64,000 bases of DNA from Flavobacterium muglaense (GTDB lineage Bacteria > Bacteroidota > Bacteroidia > Flavobacteriales > Flavobacteriaceae). How positions within the stretch are numbered: position 1 is the stretch's first letter; each line of letters starts with the position of its first letter. This document shows positions 44,271-53,239 of this stretch, piece after piece. The position numbers and the translations under genes were made by a program. The DNA is taken from positions 57,460-121,459 of the forward strand of contig NZ_JACRUK010000006.1 of NCBI RefSeq assembly GCF_014305155.1, in the 5' to 3' direction. The notes below the pieces were generated by a model. The model was not told the origin of the DNA and did no database searches. It was given only the letters and a program-made list of their open reading frames with translations.

Positions 44271-46877
44271 TTGGCAGCTAAAGATAAAGAAGTTAAGGAA
44301 ACTCCCTTAATGAAGCAATATAATGATATCAAAAGGAAGTATCCAGATGCTTGTTTGTTATTTCGAGTAGGTGATTTCTATGAAACATTTGGAGACGATG
44401 CAGTGCGGGCGTCCAAGATTTTGGGTATTACGTTAACCAAACGAGGTGCGGGTTCCCCTACTGAGACTGCTCTGGCGGGTTTTCCACATCATTCTATAAA
44501 TACTTATTTGCCTAAATTAGTAAAAGCAGGACTTCGCGTGGCTATTTGTGATCAACTCGAAGATCCAAAAATGACTAAGTCAATTGTGAAACGTGGAGTT
44601 ACTGAGCTAGTGACGCCAGGAGTTTCAATGAATGACGAAGTATTGCAGTCAAAAACCAATAATTTTTTGGCATCTGTCTATTTTGCTAATAAATCAATTG
44701 GTATTTCTTTTTTAGATGTTTCAACGGGTGAGTTTTTAACAGCCCAAGGAAATGCGGAGTATATTGATAAGTTATTGCAAAACTTTAATCCTTCGGAGGT
44801 TTTAGTGCCCAAAAATAGTAAGGTGCAATTTCGAGATGCGTTTGGAGAAGATTTTCATAATTTCTATTTAGAAGACTGGATTTATAAGGAAGATTATGCA
44901 ATAGAAACCTTGACCAAGCATTTTCAAACTGTTTCCTTAAAGGGATTTGGTATTGAGGATTTGAAAGAAGGAATCATAGCGTCAGGTGCTATTTTGTATT
45001 ATTTGTCCGAGACGCAGCATAATAAAGTGCAACATATTACTGCGATTCAACGTATTGCTGAAGATGCTTATGTATGGATGGATCGATTTACGATTCGTAA
45101 TTTAGAATTATACCACAGTTACAATCCCAATGCAGTAACGCTGCTTGATGTAATTGATAAAACGCTTTCGCCAATGGGAGGGCGTTTGTTAAAAAGATGG
45201 TTGGCATTGCCATTGAAAGATGCAAACAAAGTAAAGAACCGTCATCAGGTGGTTACTTATTTAAAAGAAAATCAAGAAGTTTTACAAAAAATACAATATC
45301 AAATCAAGCAAATATCCGATTTGGAGCGTTTGATTTCTAAAATTGCTGCTGGAAAAGTATCACCTCGCGAGGTGGTTTATTTAAAGGAATCTCTCGATGC
45401 AATATTGCCTATAAAAACGTTAGCGCTAGATAGTCCGCAGGAAGCAGTTAAGATTATTGGAGATAGTTTGCATAGTTGTGATTTATTGCGTGAAAAAATT
45501 AAAACCACCTTGAATCAAGATGCTCCTGTGGCTGTTGCGAAAGGGAATGCTATTGCAAAAGGAGTGAGTGAGGAACTAGATGATTTACGTGCCATATCTA
45601 CTTCGGGTAAAGAGTTTTTAGAAGGTATTGAGGCCAGAGAATCAGAGCGAACAGGGATTTCGTCGTTAAAAATATCTTTTAATAATGTTTTTGGTTATTA
45701 CATCGAAGTGCGCAATACCCATAAAGATAAAGTGCCGCCAGAATGGATCCGTAAGCAAACCTTAGTGAATGCAGAGCGCTATATCACAGAGGAATTGAAG
45801 GTTTATGAAACTAAAATCCTTGGTGCTGAGGAAAAAATTCAAAAAATAGAGTCCGAGTTGTTTGAGCAATTAGTGGCATGGATTACCACTTATATTAAGC
45901 CCGTACAGTTAAATGCTAATTTAGTAGCACAATTGGACTGTTTGTGTTCTTTTACGCAACTAGCAATTGAGAATAGTTATGTATGTCCAGAGCTGGATGA
46001 TAGTTATGAATTGGACATTAAAAACGGAAGACATCCTGTTATTGAAAAGCAGCTTCCGGTGGGAACGCCTTATATTGCTAATGATGTTTTTCTAGATAGA
46101 GAAAAGCAGCAGTTAATCATGATTACTGGACCTAATATGTCGGGTAAGTCAGCTATTTTACGTCAAACGGCTTTAATTGTTCTGCTTGCGCAAATGGGAA
46201 GCTTTGTTCCTGCGGATAGTGTGAGAATGGGTGTGGTGGATAAGATTTTTACCAGAGTAGGTGCTTCGGATAATATCTCTATGGGCGAATCTACTTTTAT
46301 GGTAGAGATGAATGAAACGGCCTCAATTTTGAATAATATATCAGATAGAAGTCTAGTGCTTCTAGATGAAATAGGACGGGGAACGAGCACGTATGATGGA
46401 ATTTCAATAGCCTGGGCTATTGCTGAGTTTTTGCATGAGCATCCGTCTAAGCCTAAAACATTGTTTGCAACGCATTATCATGAGTTAAATGAAATGAGTG
46501 AGTCTTTAAGCCGAATTCAAAATTATAATGTGGCTGTAAAAGAGTTAAAAGATACGGTGCTTTTTATTCGAAAATTAGTAAAGGGAGGAAGTGCACACAG
46601 TTTTGGAATTCATGTGGCTAAGATGGCAGGAATGCCGCAAATTGTAATTTTGAAAGCACAAAAACTTTTGAAGAAATTGGAGAAAAATCATTCGAGTGAT
46701 GCTTTAAATGGCATTAAGTCTGAAAAAGACGAACTGCAAATGAGTTTCTTTAATCTTGATGATCCATTGCTGGAAGAAATTAAAGAAGAAATATTGAATT
46801 TAGATATCAATACGGTAACTCCAGTTGAAGCATTAATGAAGCTAAATGAGATTAAAAGAATGTTAACTAGAAAATAA
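44271..46877 (+). CDS. mutS: DNA mismatch repair protein MutS
   Basis: Recognises mispaired bases and starts repair. The 868 residues begin MAAKDKEVKETPLMKQYNDI, with the mismatch-reading FRVGDFYETFG (F-x-E) motif at about 29-39, and end in the ATPase with Walker A ITGPNMSGKSAI, Walker B LVLLDEIGRGTSTYDG and the ATHYHELNEM signature. The start codon is TTG at 44271: the triplet before it is the stop TAA and the family sequence starts exactly here. Confidence 0.96.
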   Translation: MAAKDKEVKETPLMKQYNDIKRKYPDACLLFRVGDFYETFGDDAVRASKILGITLTKRGAGSPTETALAGFPHHSINTYLPKLVKAGLRVAICDQLEDPKMTKSIVKRGVTELVTPGVSMNDEVLQSKTNNFLASVYFANKSIGISFLDVSTGEFLTAQGNAEYIDKLLQNFNPSEVLVPKNSKVQFRDAFGEDFHNFYLEDWIYKEDYAIETLTKHFQTVSLKGFGIEDLKEGIIASGAILYYLSETQHNKVQHITAIQRIAEDAYVWMDRFTIRNLELYHSYNPNAVTLLDVIDKTLSPMGGRLLKRWLALPLKDANKVKNRHQVVTYLKENQEVLQKIQYQIKQISDLERLISKIAAGKVSPREVVYLKESLDAILPIKTLALDSPQEAVKIIGDSLHSCDLLREKIKTTLNQDAPVAVAKGNAIAKGVSEELDDLRAISTSGKEFLEGIEARESERTGISSLKISFNNVFGYYIEVRNTHKDKVPPEWIRKQTLVNAERYITEELKVYETKILGAEEKIQKIESELFEQLVAWITTYIKPVQLNANLVAQLDCLCSFTQLAIENSYVCPELDDSYELDIKNGRHPVIEKQLPVGTPYIANDVFLDREKQQLIMITGPNMSGKSAILRQTALIVLLAQMGSFVPADSVRMGVVDKIFTRVGASDNISMGESTFMVEMNETASILNNISDRSLVLLDEIGRGTSTYDGISIAWAIAEFLHEHPSKPKTLFATHYHELNEMSESLSRIQNYNVAVKELKDTVLFIRKLVKGGSAHSFGIHVAKMAGMPQIVILKAQKLLKKLEKNHSSDALNGIKSEKDELQMSFFNLDDPLLEEIKEEILNLDINTVTPVEALMKLNEIKRMLTRK

Positions 46878-46953
46878 TGTTATTTTTTTTCATTTTTAAA
46901 GAAAAGGATATCAGAAGGTTATAAAAACTGCTTGATTTTTTTTAAAAAAAGGC

Positions 46954-46983
46954 TTGTTTTATTCGATAAATGTCCTAAATTTG
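46954..46983 (+). promoter_or_regulatory. Promoter of the tRNA-Gly/tRNA-Leu unit
   Basis: TTG (46954-46956) and TAAATTTG (46976-46983), spaced 19 bp, in the Bacteroidota form. It lies 48 bp before tRNA-Gly. Confidence 0.8.
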
Positions 46984-47031
46984 CCCACGCAATACAAAAC
47001 AAGTATTGTTGTTCTTATTAAAAATGAAAAT

Positions 47032-47104
47032 GCGAAAATAGCTCAGTTGGTAGAGCGCGACCTTGCCAAGGTCGAGGTCGCGGGTTCGAGCCCCGTTTTT
47101 CGCT
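47032..47104 (+). tRNA. tRNA-Gly (anticodon GCC)
   Basis: A 73-nt cloverleaf: acceptor GCGAAAA pairs with TTTTCGC; D-arm AGCTCAGTTGGTAGAGC; anticodon loop TTGCCAA; T-arm CGGGTTCGAGCCCCG. No CCA is encoded. Confidence 0.96.
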
Positions 47105-47176
47105 CAATACCACATACTGCTGGAAAGATAATTGTATTTGATGTAAATCAAATATAACAATCAAAAAAGTATTAAT

Positions 47177-47262
47177 GCTCGGATGGTGAAATTGGTAGAC
47201 ACGCTGGACTTAAAATCCAGTGAACAGCAATGTTCGTGCGGGTTCAAGTCCCGCTCTGAGTA
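47177..47262 (+). tRNA. tRNA-Leu (anticodon TAA)
   Basis: An 86-nt type II tRNA with a long variable arm (TGAACAGCAATGTTCG). Acceptor GCTCGGA pairs with TCTGAGT; the anticodon arm CTGGACTTAAAATCCAG has TAA; T-arm GCGGGTTCAAGTCCCGC. It lies 72 bp after tRNA-Gly, under the same promoter. Confidence 0.96.
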
Positions 47263-47264
47263 CT

Positions 47265-47299
47265 AAAGCCTCTTCTTTTGAAGAGGCTTTTTTTTTTTG
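47265..47299 (+). terminator. Terminator after tRNA-Leu
   Basis: AAGCCTCTTC / GAAGAGGCTT stem, then a long T-run. It is 3 bp after the tRNA. Confidence 0.88.
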
Positions 47300-47345
47300 T
47301 TATAATAAATAAACTATCTTAGTAAAAAATAGACTTGTATACAGT

Positions 47346-47693
47346 ATGGCTTCTTTTGTAATTAGTAAAAGGTTTAGTGGGGATTATAAATTTGAATTTA
47401 CTTCAAGAAAGGGGAAGACGATTTTCACGAGTAACTCTTATGAGTTGAGAATGGATTGTGAGGCAGATGCAGAGTATATAAGGTCTGTTTTTGATAGCTG
47501 CTCTTACGTCAAGTTTAAAACCACTAAAGGGAAGTTTTTCTTTCGGGTTGTGGTTGATGGAGTGGTGAAAGCGGTGAGTCGAAAATATACTACGGAGCTT
47601 ATGGTTCAGAAAGGGATTGATGAGATTGTTAAGTATGGGGCGAGAGCTGAGATATTAGATTTTTCAAATAATAATTTTGTATTTGAAGATTAG
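47346..47693 (+). CDS. DUF1508 (YegP-like) protein
   Basis: A 115-residue protein of the YegP family, with the start FVISKRFSGDYKFEFTSRKG, a motif FTSNSY and a second, divergent repeat near the C-terminus. The cytoplasmic fold is known from structures; the function is unknown. The spacing to tRNA-Leu and its terminator implies a separate promoter. A terminator follows at 47711. Confidence 0.82.
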   Translation: MASFVISKRFSGDYKFEFTSRKGKTIFTSNSYELRMDCEADAEYIRSVFDSCSYVKFKTTKGKFFFRVVVDGVVKAVSRKYTTELMVQKGIDEIVKYGARAEILDFSNNNFVFED

Positions 47694-47710
47694 CTTGTTC
47701 GTTTTGAATA

Positions 47711-47754
47711 AAAAAAAAGGAGTAGTTTGATTTGATCAAATTACTCCTTTTTTT
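47711..47754 (+). terminator. Terminator of the YegP-like gene
   Basis: AAAGGAGTAGTTTGA / TCAAATTACTCCTTT stem with T-run; the stem has one mismatch. Confidence 0.82.
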
Positions 47755-47790
47755 ATGAGGTTGTGCTTAGTTTTGGGGTTTTGTAAAAAT

Positions 47791-47823
47791 AAAAAAGCCA
47801 TCACGCTAGGCGGATGGCTTTTA
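47791..47823 (-). terminator. Terminator of the low-complexity lipoprotein gene
   Basis: AAAAGCCATC / GATGGCTTTT stem, with a T-run on the minus strand, immediately after the lipoprotein stop. Confidence 0.75.
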
Positions 47824-47843
47824 ATCTCTTAGAAAGCTTCTAA

Positions 47844-48047
47844 TTAGTGAGCAGCTGGAGCTTCAGTAGCAGCAGCAGCAGAATCAACTACAACAGCAGC
47901 AGAATCAACAACAGCAGCAGCAGAATCAACTACAACAGCAGCAGAATCAACAACAGCAGCAGCGTCATCAGCGGCAGCGTCAGCTTTTTTACATGATACA
48001 ACAGTCAATACAGCGATAGCAGCTAAACTTAAAAATACTTTTTTCAT
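47844..48047 (-). CDS. Short Ala/Val/Asp/Ser repeat lipoprotein
   Basis: A 67-residue protein with a lipoprotein signal peptide (MKKVFLSLAAIAVLTVVSC, lipobox V-V-S-C near residue 19) and a mature chain of KKADAAADD followed by four copies of a VVDSAA unit. No other domain is present. Similar tiny lipoproteins with low-complexity tails occur widely in Flavobacteriia and may be abundant in the cell; the function is unknown. A -7-like element (48084-48091) precedes it. Confidence 0.8.
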   Translation of the reverse strand: MKKVFLSLAAIAVLTVVSCKKADAAADDAAAVVDSAAVVVDSAAAVVDSAAVVVDSAAAATEAPAAH

Positions 48048-48431
48048 CTTAATTTAATATAAAGGTTAATTATTAATTCGACGCAAAGATATAAAATTTT
48101 TGATATGTAAATTATTTTTTCAATTTTTTTTTCAAAATTTTACATAATTTTTTTTGCAAATTGATTTTATGGGGTAGAAACGATACAGAAAATAAACAAT
48201 AGCACCCTTGTTTTGTTGGATTCCCCGTGATTTCATCTGTTTTAATATAAACGTTACCCTGTTTTAAAACTTTGTAAGTTAAAGTGTTGAGGTAAGAATA
48301 TGGCTTGTGTTGTGTTAAAATTAAGCGTTATATTGTAGGATTCTTTTTTTATTTAATTTAATTTAAAAAATAGATAAAAACAAGGGTGTTTTGTAGAGAA
48401 TTAAGTGGTTTTAAGGCTTGTTTTAAGTGTT
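48048..48431. other. 384-bp AT-rich gap
   Basis: No gene is visible. CACCCTTGTTTT (48203-48214) and AAAACAAGGGTG (48377-48388) form a perfect 12-bp inverted pair 162 bp apart, which may be ends of a small dispersed element. Confidence 0.5.
48084..48091 (-). promoter_or_regulatory. Candidate -7 element of the lipoprotein gene
   Basis: CAAAGATA on plus reads TATCTTTG on minus (TAnnTTTG), 36 bp before the start codon. I see no -33 TTG at the usual spacing. Confidence 0.4.
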
Positions 48432-49664
48432 TTATTTAACAATTTTTTGCATGATGCTATTCGTCGCACCTTTGTTCATTAATACAAAGGTTCCGCAGAT
48501 GTGTCCTTTTTCATTTCGATACGCTTGATCTTGTATCAAATCGTCAAAAACACGTTGCATTTCGGTGGCGGTAGCAATGGGGAAGCAGCCTCCAATATTT
48601 ACTAAAGCAGTTGCTTCGGCAAAATGGGAATAGTTGGGACCAATAACTATCGGAAGCCCAAAAGTAGCTGGTTCTAATAAATTGTGAACGCCAGGGTTCC
48701 CAAAGCCACCACCCACATAGGCAATGTCGGCATAACTGTATATTTTTGTTAGTATGCCTACAGTGTCAATAATAAAAACATCGTACTCGCTAAGATTTCT
48801 GCCTTCTTTTTCAGATAACAATACGGTTTTACGGCTGATGTTGTTTTTTAATTGGTCAATTTGTTCTGCTTTTATATTGTGCGGTGCAATGATGAATTTC
48901 ACTGGAAATGGGGTGGTATTGATATAGTCAACTAATAAAGCTTCATCTTTTGGCCATGAACTTCCAATAACTATGGTGGTTTGGTTGTTTTTAAAGTTCG
49001 AAATAAAGTCTAGCGTATTGTCTTTTTCTAAAATGGTAGCAACTCTGTCAAATCGTGTGTCGCCAGATACAGCTACATTTGTTTTTCCTAATTGTAGTAG
49101 TAGTTTTTTAGAGCTTTCATTTTGTACAAAAAAGTATGTAAATGCGTTTAATGCTTTTCGATAAAAACCGCCATACCATTTAAAGAACATTTGTTTCTCT
49201 CTAAAAATCCCAGAAATTAAATAGGTTGGTGTTTTTTGTTTTTCTAATACGGCCAAATAGTTAATCCAAAATTCATATTTGATAAAAAAAACAAGTTCGG
49301 GGTGTACTATTGAGATGAATCGTTGTGCATTCTTTTTAGTGTCTAATGGCAGATAAACGGTTACATCTGCAATAGGGTTGTTTTTTCGTACTTCATAACC
49401 TGAAGGCGAAAAAAAAGTAAGTACGATTTTATGATGAGGGTATTTTTCTTTTATTTTTTCGATTACGGGTAGTCCTTGTTCGTATTCTCCTAAGGATGCT
49501 GCATGAAACCAGATGGTTTTGTCGGTTGTATTAATTTTTTGCTCTAATGTTTGAAAAACAGTAGCTCGGCCGTCTAAAAATAGTTTTATTTTCGAATTAA
49601 AAAGCGCAATGAGATGTAATACTGTTGAAGCTAAAAGGATCAATAAGTTGTAAAGGAAAAGCAT
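48432..49664 (-). CDS. waaA: 3-deoxy-D-manno-octulosonic acid (KDO) transferase
   Basis: GT-B glycosyltransferase that adds KDO to lipid A precursor. The start at 49664 gives MLFLYNLLILLASTVLHLIA, an N-terminal membrane helix. IWFHAASLGEYEQGLPVIE (the KDO-transferase motif), VLTFFSPSGYEVR, and AYVGGGFGNPGVHNLLEPA in the C-terminal domain are clear. The protein is 410 residues, a normal length. It stands divergent from the sugar aminotransferase gene. Confidence 0.93.
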   Translation of the reverse strand: MLFLYNLLILLASTVLHLIALFNSKIKLFLDGRATVFQTLEQKINTTDKTIWFHAASLGEYEQGLPVIEKIKEKYPHHKIVLTFFSPSGYEVRKNNPIADVTVYLPLDTKKNAQRFISIVHPELVFFIKYEFWINYLAVLEKQKTPTYLISGIFREKQMFFKWYGGFYRKALNAFTYFFVQNESSKKLLLQLGKTNVAVSGDTRFDRVATILEKDNTLDFISNFKNNQTTIVIGSSWPKDEALLVDYINTTPFPVKFIIAPHNIKAEQIDQLKNNISRKTVLLSEKEGRNLSEYDVFIIDTVGILTKIYSYADIAYVGGGFGNPGVHNLLEPATFGLPIVIGPNYSHFAEATALVNIGGCFPIATATEMQRVFDDLIQDQAYRNEKGHICGTFVLMNKGATNSIMQKIVK

Positions 49665-49859
49665 GAGTTTGTTTTTTGGAAGGCTAAAATACATATTTTA
49701 TTTCAGATTTATTTTGAGGGCAAGGTGTCGGTACCGTTATTTTTAGTCTTAATTGGAGTTGTGTTTTTCAATTAGAAGGCGGTTGAAATTAAATAAAAAA
49801 GACAATCTCAATCTATTGTTGCTATTAATTCTTAATTTTGTGCTTATAATTTTGATAGA

Positions 49860-50990
49860 ATGAAAAAAATACAAATGGTTGACCTAAAAAGTCAATACGA
49901 TAAAATAAAAGAAACTGTAAATGTTTCTATCCAAGAAGTTTTAGATACAAATGCTTATATAAATGGGCCTGAGGTACATAAGTTTCAAAAAAGTCTAGAA
50001 GATTATCTAGGTGTAAAACACGTTATTCCTTGTGCAAATGGTACAGACGCCTTGCAAATTGCAATGATGGGCCTTGGTTTACAACCAGGTGATGAGGTGA
50101 TTACTGCCGATTTTACTTTTGCTGCTACTGTTGAAGTTATTGCATTGTTGCAATTAACACCCGTTTTAGTAGATGTGGATCTGTATAATATGAATATCTC
50201 TATTGAGGCTATCAAAAAAGCAATCACTCCTAAAACTAAAGCAATTGTTCCTGTTCATTTATTTGGACGTGCAGCTAATATGGAAGCGATTATGGCTATT
50301 GCCAAAGAACATAACTTATTTGTAATCGAAGACAATGCGCAAGCGATTGGTGCCAACTGTAAATCATCCGATGGCGTTAAGCAAAAAGCAGGAACGATAG
50401 GTCATGTAGGTGCTACCTCTTTTTTTCCTTCTAAAAATTTAGGTTGTTATGGTGATGGTGGTGCTATTTTTACAAATGATGATGCATTAGCACATACCTT
50501 ACGCGGGATAGTAAATCATGGAATGTACGAGCGTTACCACCACGATGTTGTAGGTGTGAATTCACGTTTAGATAGCATACAAGCAGCAGTTTTGAATGCT
50601 AAATTGCCATTGCTAGATCAGTACAATGCAGCAAGACAAGATGCGGCTAGAAAATACTCTATAGCTTTTGAAGGACATGAAAATATTGTTGCACCTCAAA
50701 TTTGTGACATTTGTGATTGTCACGTATTTCACCAATATACGTTACGAATTGTAAATGCAGATAGAAATGGTTTGATGCAGCATTTATTAGACAAAGGAAT
50801 TCCTTGTGCAATTTACTATCCAATTCCGCTGCATTCTCAAAAAGCGTATAAAGATGAGAGGTATAAGGAGGAAGATTTTCCGGTAACCAATCAATTAGTT
50901 CAGGAAGTATTATCATTACCAATGCATACTGAGTTGGATGATGAACAAATAAAATTCATCACCGATAGTGTTTTAGAATTTTTAAAATAA
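49860..50990 (+). CDS. DegT/DnrJ/EryC1/StrS-family sugar aminotransferase
   Basis: PLP-dependent enzyme that makes amino sugars from nucleotide-linked keto sugars. The 376 residues show the FFPSKNLGCYGDGGAI motif with the PLP Lys, the CANGTDALQIAMMGLG loop and VNSRLDSIQAAVL. It resembles WbpE/WlbC types; the exact product is not determinable. It lies before galE (83 bp) on the same strand with a terminator between, and near waaA, so a role in envelope polysaccharide supply is likely. Confidence 0.93.
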   Translation: MKKIQMVDLKSQYDKIKETVNVSIQEVLDTNAYINGPEVHKFQKSLEDYLGVKHVIPCANGTDALQIAMMGLGLQPGDEVITADFTFAATVEVIALLQLTPVLVDVDLYNMNISIEAIKKAITPKTKAIVPVHLFGRAANMEAIMAIAKEHNLFVIEDNAQAIGANCKSSDGVKQKAGTIGHVGATSFFPSKNLGCYGDGGAIFTNDDALAHTLRGIVNHGMYERYHHDVVGVNSRLDSIQAAVLNAKLPLLDQYNAARQDAARKYSIAFEGHENIVAPQICDICDCHVFHQYTLRIVNADRNGLMQHLLDKGIPCAIYYPIPLHSQKAYKDERYKEEDFPVTNQLVQEVLSLPMHTELDDEQIKFITDSVLEFLK

Positions 50991-50999
50991 AAAAGGTAG

Positions 51000-51023
51000 A
51001 GACGCGATTGATCGCGTCTTTTT
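51000..51023 (+). terminator. Terminator between aminotransferase and galE
   Basis: AGACGCGAT-TG-ATCGCGTCT with TTTT. Confidence 0.75.
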
Positions 51024-51073
51024 CATAACATAAAACGAGATAAAGTTGGTTAGTATTTAAATAAATATAAAAA

Positions 51074-52087
51074 ATGAAAATACTTGTAACAGGAGGATTA
51101 GGATTTATAGGTTCACATACTGTTGTAGAACTCCAGAACCAAGGTTTTGAAGTGGTTATTGTAGATGATTTGTCTAATACATCAATGACAGTTTTAGACG
51201 GGATTAAAAACATCACGGGTAAAGTTCCTGTTTTTGAAAAATTAGATTTAAGAGTTAAAAATAATGTTCAAGATTTTTTTAGCAGAAATCAAGACATTGC
51301 CGGAGTGATACATTTTGCAGCTTCAAAAGCAGTGGGAGAAAGTGTTGAGAATCCTTTGTTGTATTATGAAAATAATATCAATGCGCTAGTCTATCTTTTG
51401 CAAGAATTACAGAAAAAAGAGGCCGCTAGTTTTATCTTTAGTTCGTCATGTACGGTTTATGGTCAGGCCGAAAAAATGCCAATTACTGAAAATGCTCCAA
51501 TACAAACAGCGATGTCTCCCTACGGAAACACGAAGCAAATAGGAGAAGAAATTATCACAGATACTGCTAAGGTTACGAATATCAATGCTATTTTATTGCG
51601 TTATTTTAACCCGATAGGATCACATCCTTCAGCTGAAATAGGGGAGTTGCCATTAGGAGTTCCTCAAAATTTAGTGCCGTTTATTACACAGACGGGAATG
51701 GGATTGAGAAAAGAACTTTCAGTTTATGGCGATGATTATCCTACTTCCGACGGAACTGCGGTACGTGATTATATTCATGTAGTTGATTTGGCGAAAGCCC
51801 ATGTTATTGCTTTAAAACGATTATTGGATAAAAAGAACCTCGAAAAAGTAGAAACTTTCAATCTAGGCACAGGAACGGGAAGTTCGGTTTTAGAAGTGAT
51901 TCAAGCATTTGAAAAAGTTAACGGACAAAAATTACCGTATAAATTGGTAGGACGAAGAGAAGGTGATATTACAGAAGCTTATGCGAATACCGATAAAGCC
52001 AATACTGTTTTAGGCTGGAAGGCACAATCAACTTTAGAGGAGGCAATGGCAAGCGCTTGGAAATGGGAACAAAAAGTAAGAAGCTAG
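51074..52087 (+). CDS. galE: UDP-glucose 4-epimerase
   Basis: NAD-dependent epimerase in the cytoplasm. The 337 residues start with ILVTGGLGFIGSHTVVELQ, carry the S-x-Y-x-x-x-K segment (SPYGNTKQIGEE), the SSSCTVYGQ loop and the RYFNPIGSHPSAEIGE substrate region of GalE. It lies in the polysaccharide-related stretch with the sugar aminotransferase. It ends at a bidirectional terminator shared with fabD. Confidence 0.95.
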   Translation: MKILVTGGLGFIGSHTVVELQNQGFEVVIVDDLSNTSMTVLDGIKNITGKVPVFEKLDLRVKNNVQDFFSRNQDIAGVIHFAASKAVGESVENPLLYYENNINALVYLLQELQKKEAASFIFSSSCTVYGQAEKMPITENAPIQTAMSPYGNTKQIGEEIITDTAKVTNINAILLRYFNPIGSHPSAEIGELPLGVPQNLVPFITQTGMGLRKELSVYGDDYPTSDGTAVRDYIHVVDLAKAHVIALKRLLDKKNLEKVETFNLGTGTGSSVLEVIQAFEKVNGQKLPYKLVGRREGDITEAYANTDKANTVLGWKAQSTLEEAMASAWKWEQKVRS

Positions 52088-52114
52088 TTGCTATTGAAGA
52101 TACATTATATTTAT

Positions 52115-52157
52115 AAAAAAAATCCCAAATTATCATTTTGATAGTTTGGGATTTTTT
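52115..52157. terminator. Bidirectional terminator galE/fabD
   Basis: AAAATCCCAAATTATC / GATAGTTTGGGATTTT stem with one mismatch and runs of A and T on either side. Confidence 0.85.
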
Positions 52158-52193
52158 AATTTATAGACAATTGTAAACTTTGAAAAAAGATAC

Positions 52194-53069
52194 TTATGCA
52201 TTTGCAGTAGCGGCCTCTTTATCGATTTTTCCAATTAAACCAGCTAGTACTTTACCTGGTCCTACTTCAGTAAATAAAGTAGCGCCATCAGCGATCATTT
52301 GCTGTACTGATTGTGTCCATTTTACTGGAGCGGTCAATTGAATAATTAAGTTTTTCTTGATTTCATTAGCGTCTGAAACGGCTGCAGCTGTTACATTTTG
52401 ATAAACGGGACAAATAGGAGTTGAGAAAGTAGTTGCTTCAATAGCAGCAGCTAGTTCTTCTCTTGCTGGTTCCATCATTGGCGAGTGAAATGCACCACCT
52501 ACCGGTAATAACAACGCTCTTTTTGCTCCAGCTTCTTTCATTGCAATACAAGCGGCTTCAACAGCAGTTGTTTCACCTGAAATCACTAATTGCCCAGGAC
52601 AGTTGTAATTAGCAGCCACTACAACACCATCAATAGCAGCGCAAACTTCTTCAACTACATTATCTGCAAGTCCTAGAACAGCAGCCATTGTAGAAGGTTT
52701 AATTTCGCATGCTTTTTGCATGGCTAATGCTCTTTGTGAAACTAATTTTAAACCGTCTTCAAATGATAAAGTACCGTTTGCAACTAAGGCAGAGAATTCG
52801 CCTAATGAATGTCCCGCTACCATTTCTGGCTTAAAGTCAGCGCCTAAAGTTTTAGCTAATATAACCGAATGTAAAAAAACCGCTGGTTGTGTAACCTTCG
52901 TTTCTTTCAATGCTTCGGCTGTTCCTTCAAACATGATGTCTGTGATGCGGAAACCTAAAATTTCATTTGCTTTCTCAAATAATTCTTTGGCTAAAGGGGA
53001 GTTTTCATATAAATCTTTTCCCATTCCTGTGAATTGAGCGCCTTGTCCTGGAAATACGTATGCTTTCAT
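52194..53069 (-). CDS. fabD: Malonyl-CoA:ACP transacylase
   Basis: Loads malonate on acyl carrier protein for fatty-acid synthesis. The 291 residues have the FPGQGAQ motif at 6-12, the catalytic S88 in GHSLGE and H195 in GGAFHSPMME, plus QLVISGE and GPGKVLAGLI. It converges on galE. No other fab genes are in this window. Confidence 0.97.
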   Translation of the reverse strand: MKAYVFPGQGAQFTGMGKDLYENSPLAKELFEKANEILGFRITDIMFEGTAEALKETKVTQPAVFLHSVILAKTLGADFKPEMVAGHSLGEFSALVANGTLSFEDGLKLVSQRALAMQKACEIKPSTMAAVLGLADNVVEEVCAAIDGVVVAANYNCPGQLVISGETTAVEAACIAMKEAGAKRALLLPVGGAFHSPMMEPAREELAAAIEATTFSTPICPVYQNVTAAAVSDANEIKKNLIIQLTAPVKWTQSVQQMIADGATLFTEVGPGKVLAGLIGKIDKEAATANA

Positions 53070-53239
53070 TTGTTTAATTTAAAGATTGAAAATGTGAAGA
53101 TTTAATGCTTAAATCGGTTACAAAAATACTCTTTTTTAAGATATTGCGATTTCAAATGATTTTTTCTTTAAAATAAATCGATTTGCATGTAACAAAATCC
53201 TTATTATGAGACTTATACTGTACTAAATATTTTGTTTTC

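Noticed and set aside
46954..47157. Small open frame across the tRNA-Gly gene
   Set aside because: It reads through a complete tRNA and its promoter; there is no protein-like composition.
47870..47975. Regular repeats that resemble a CRISPR array
   Set aside because: The repeats are coding repeats of VVDSAA in a lipoprotein, without spacers or cas genes.
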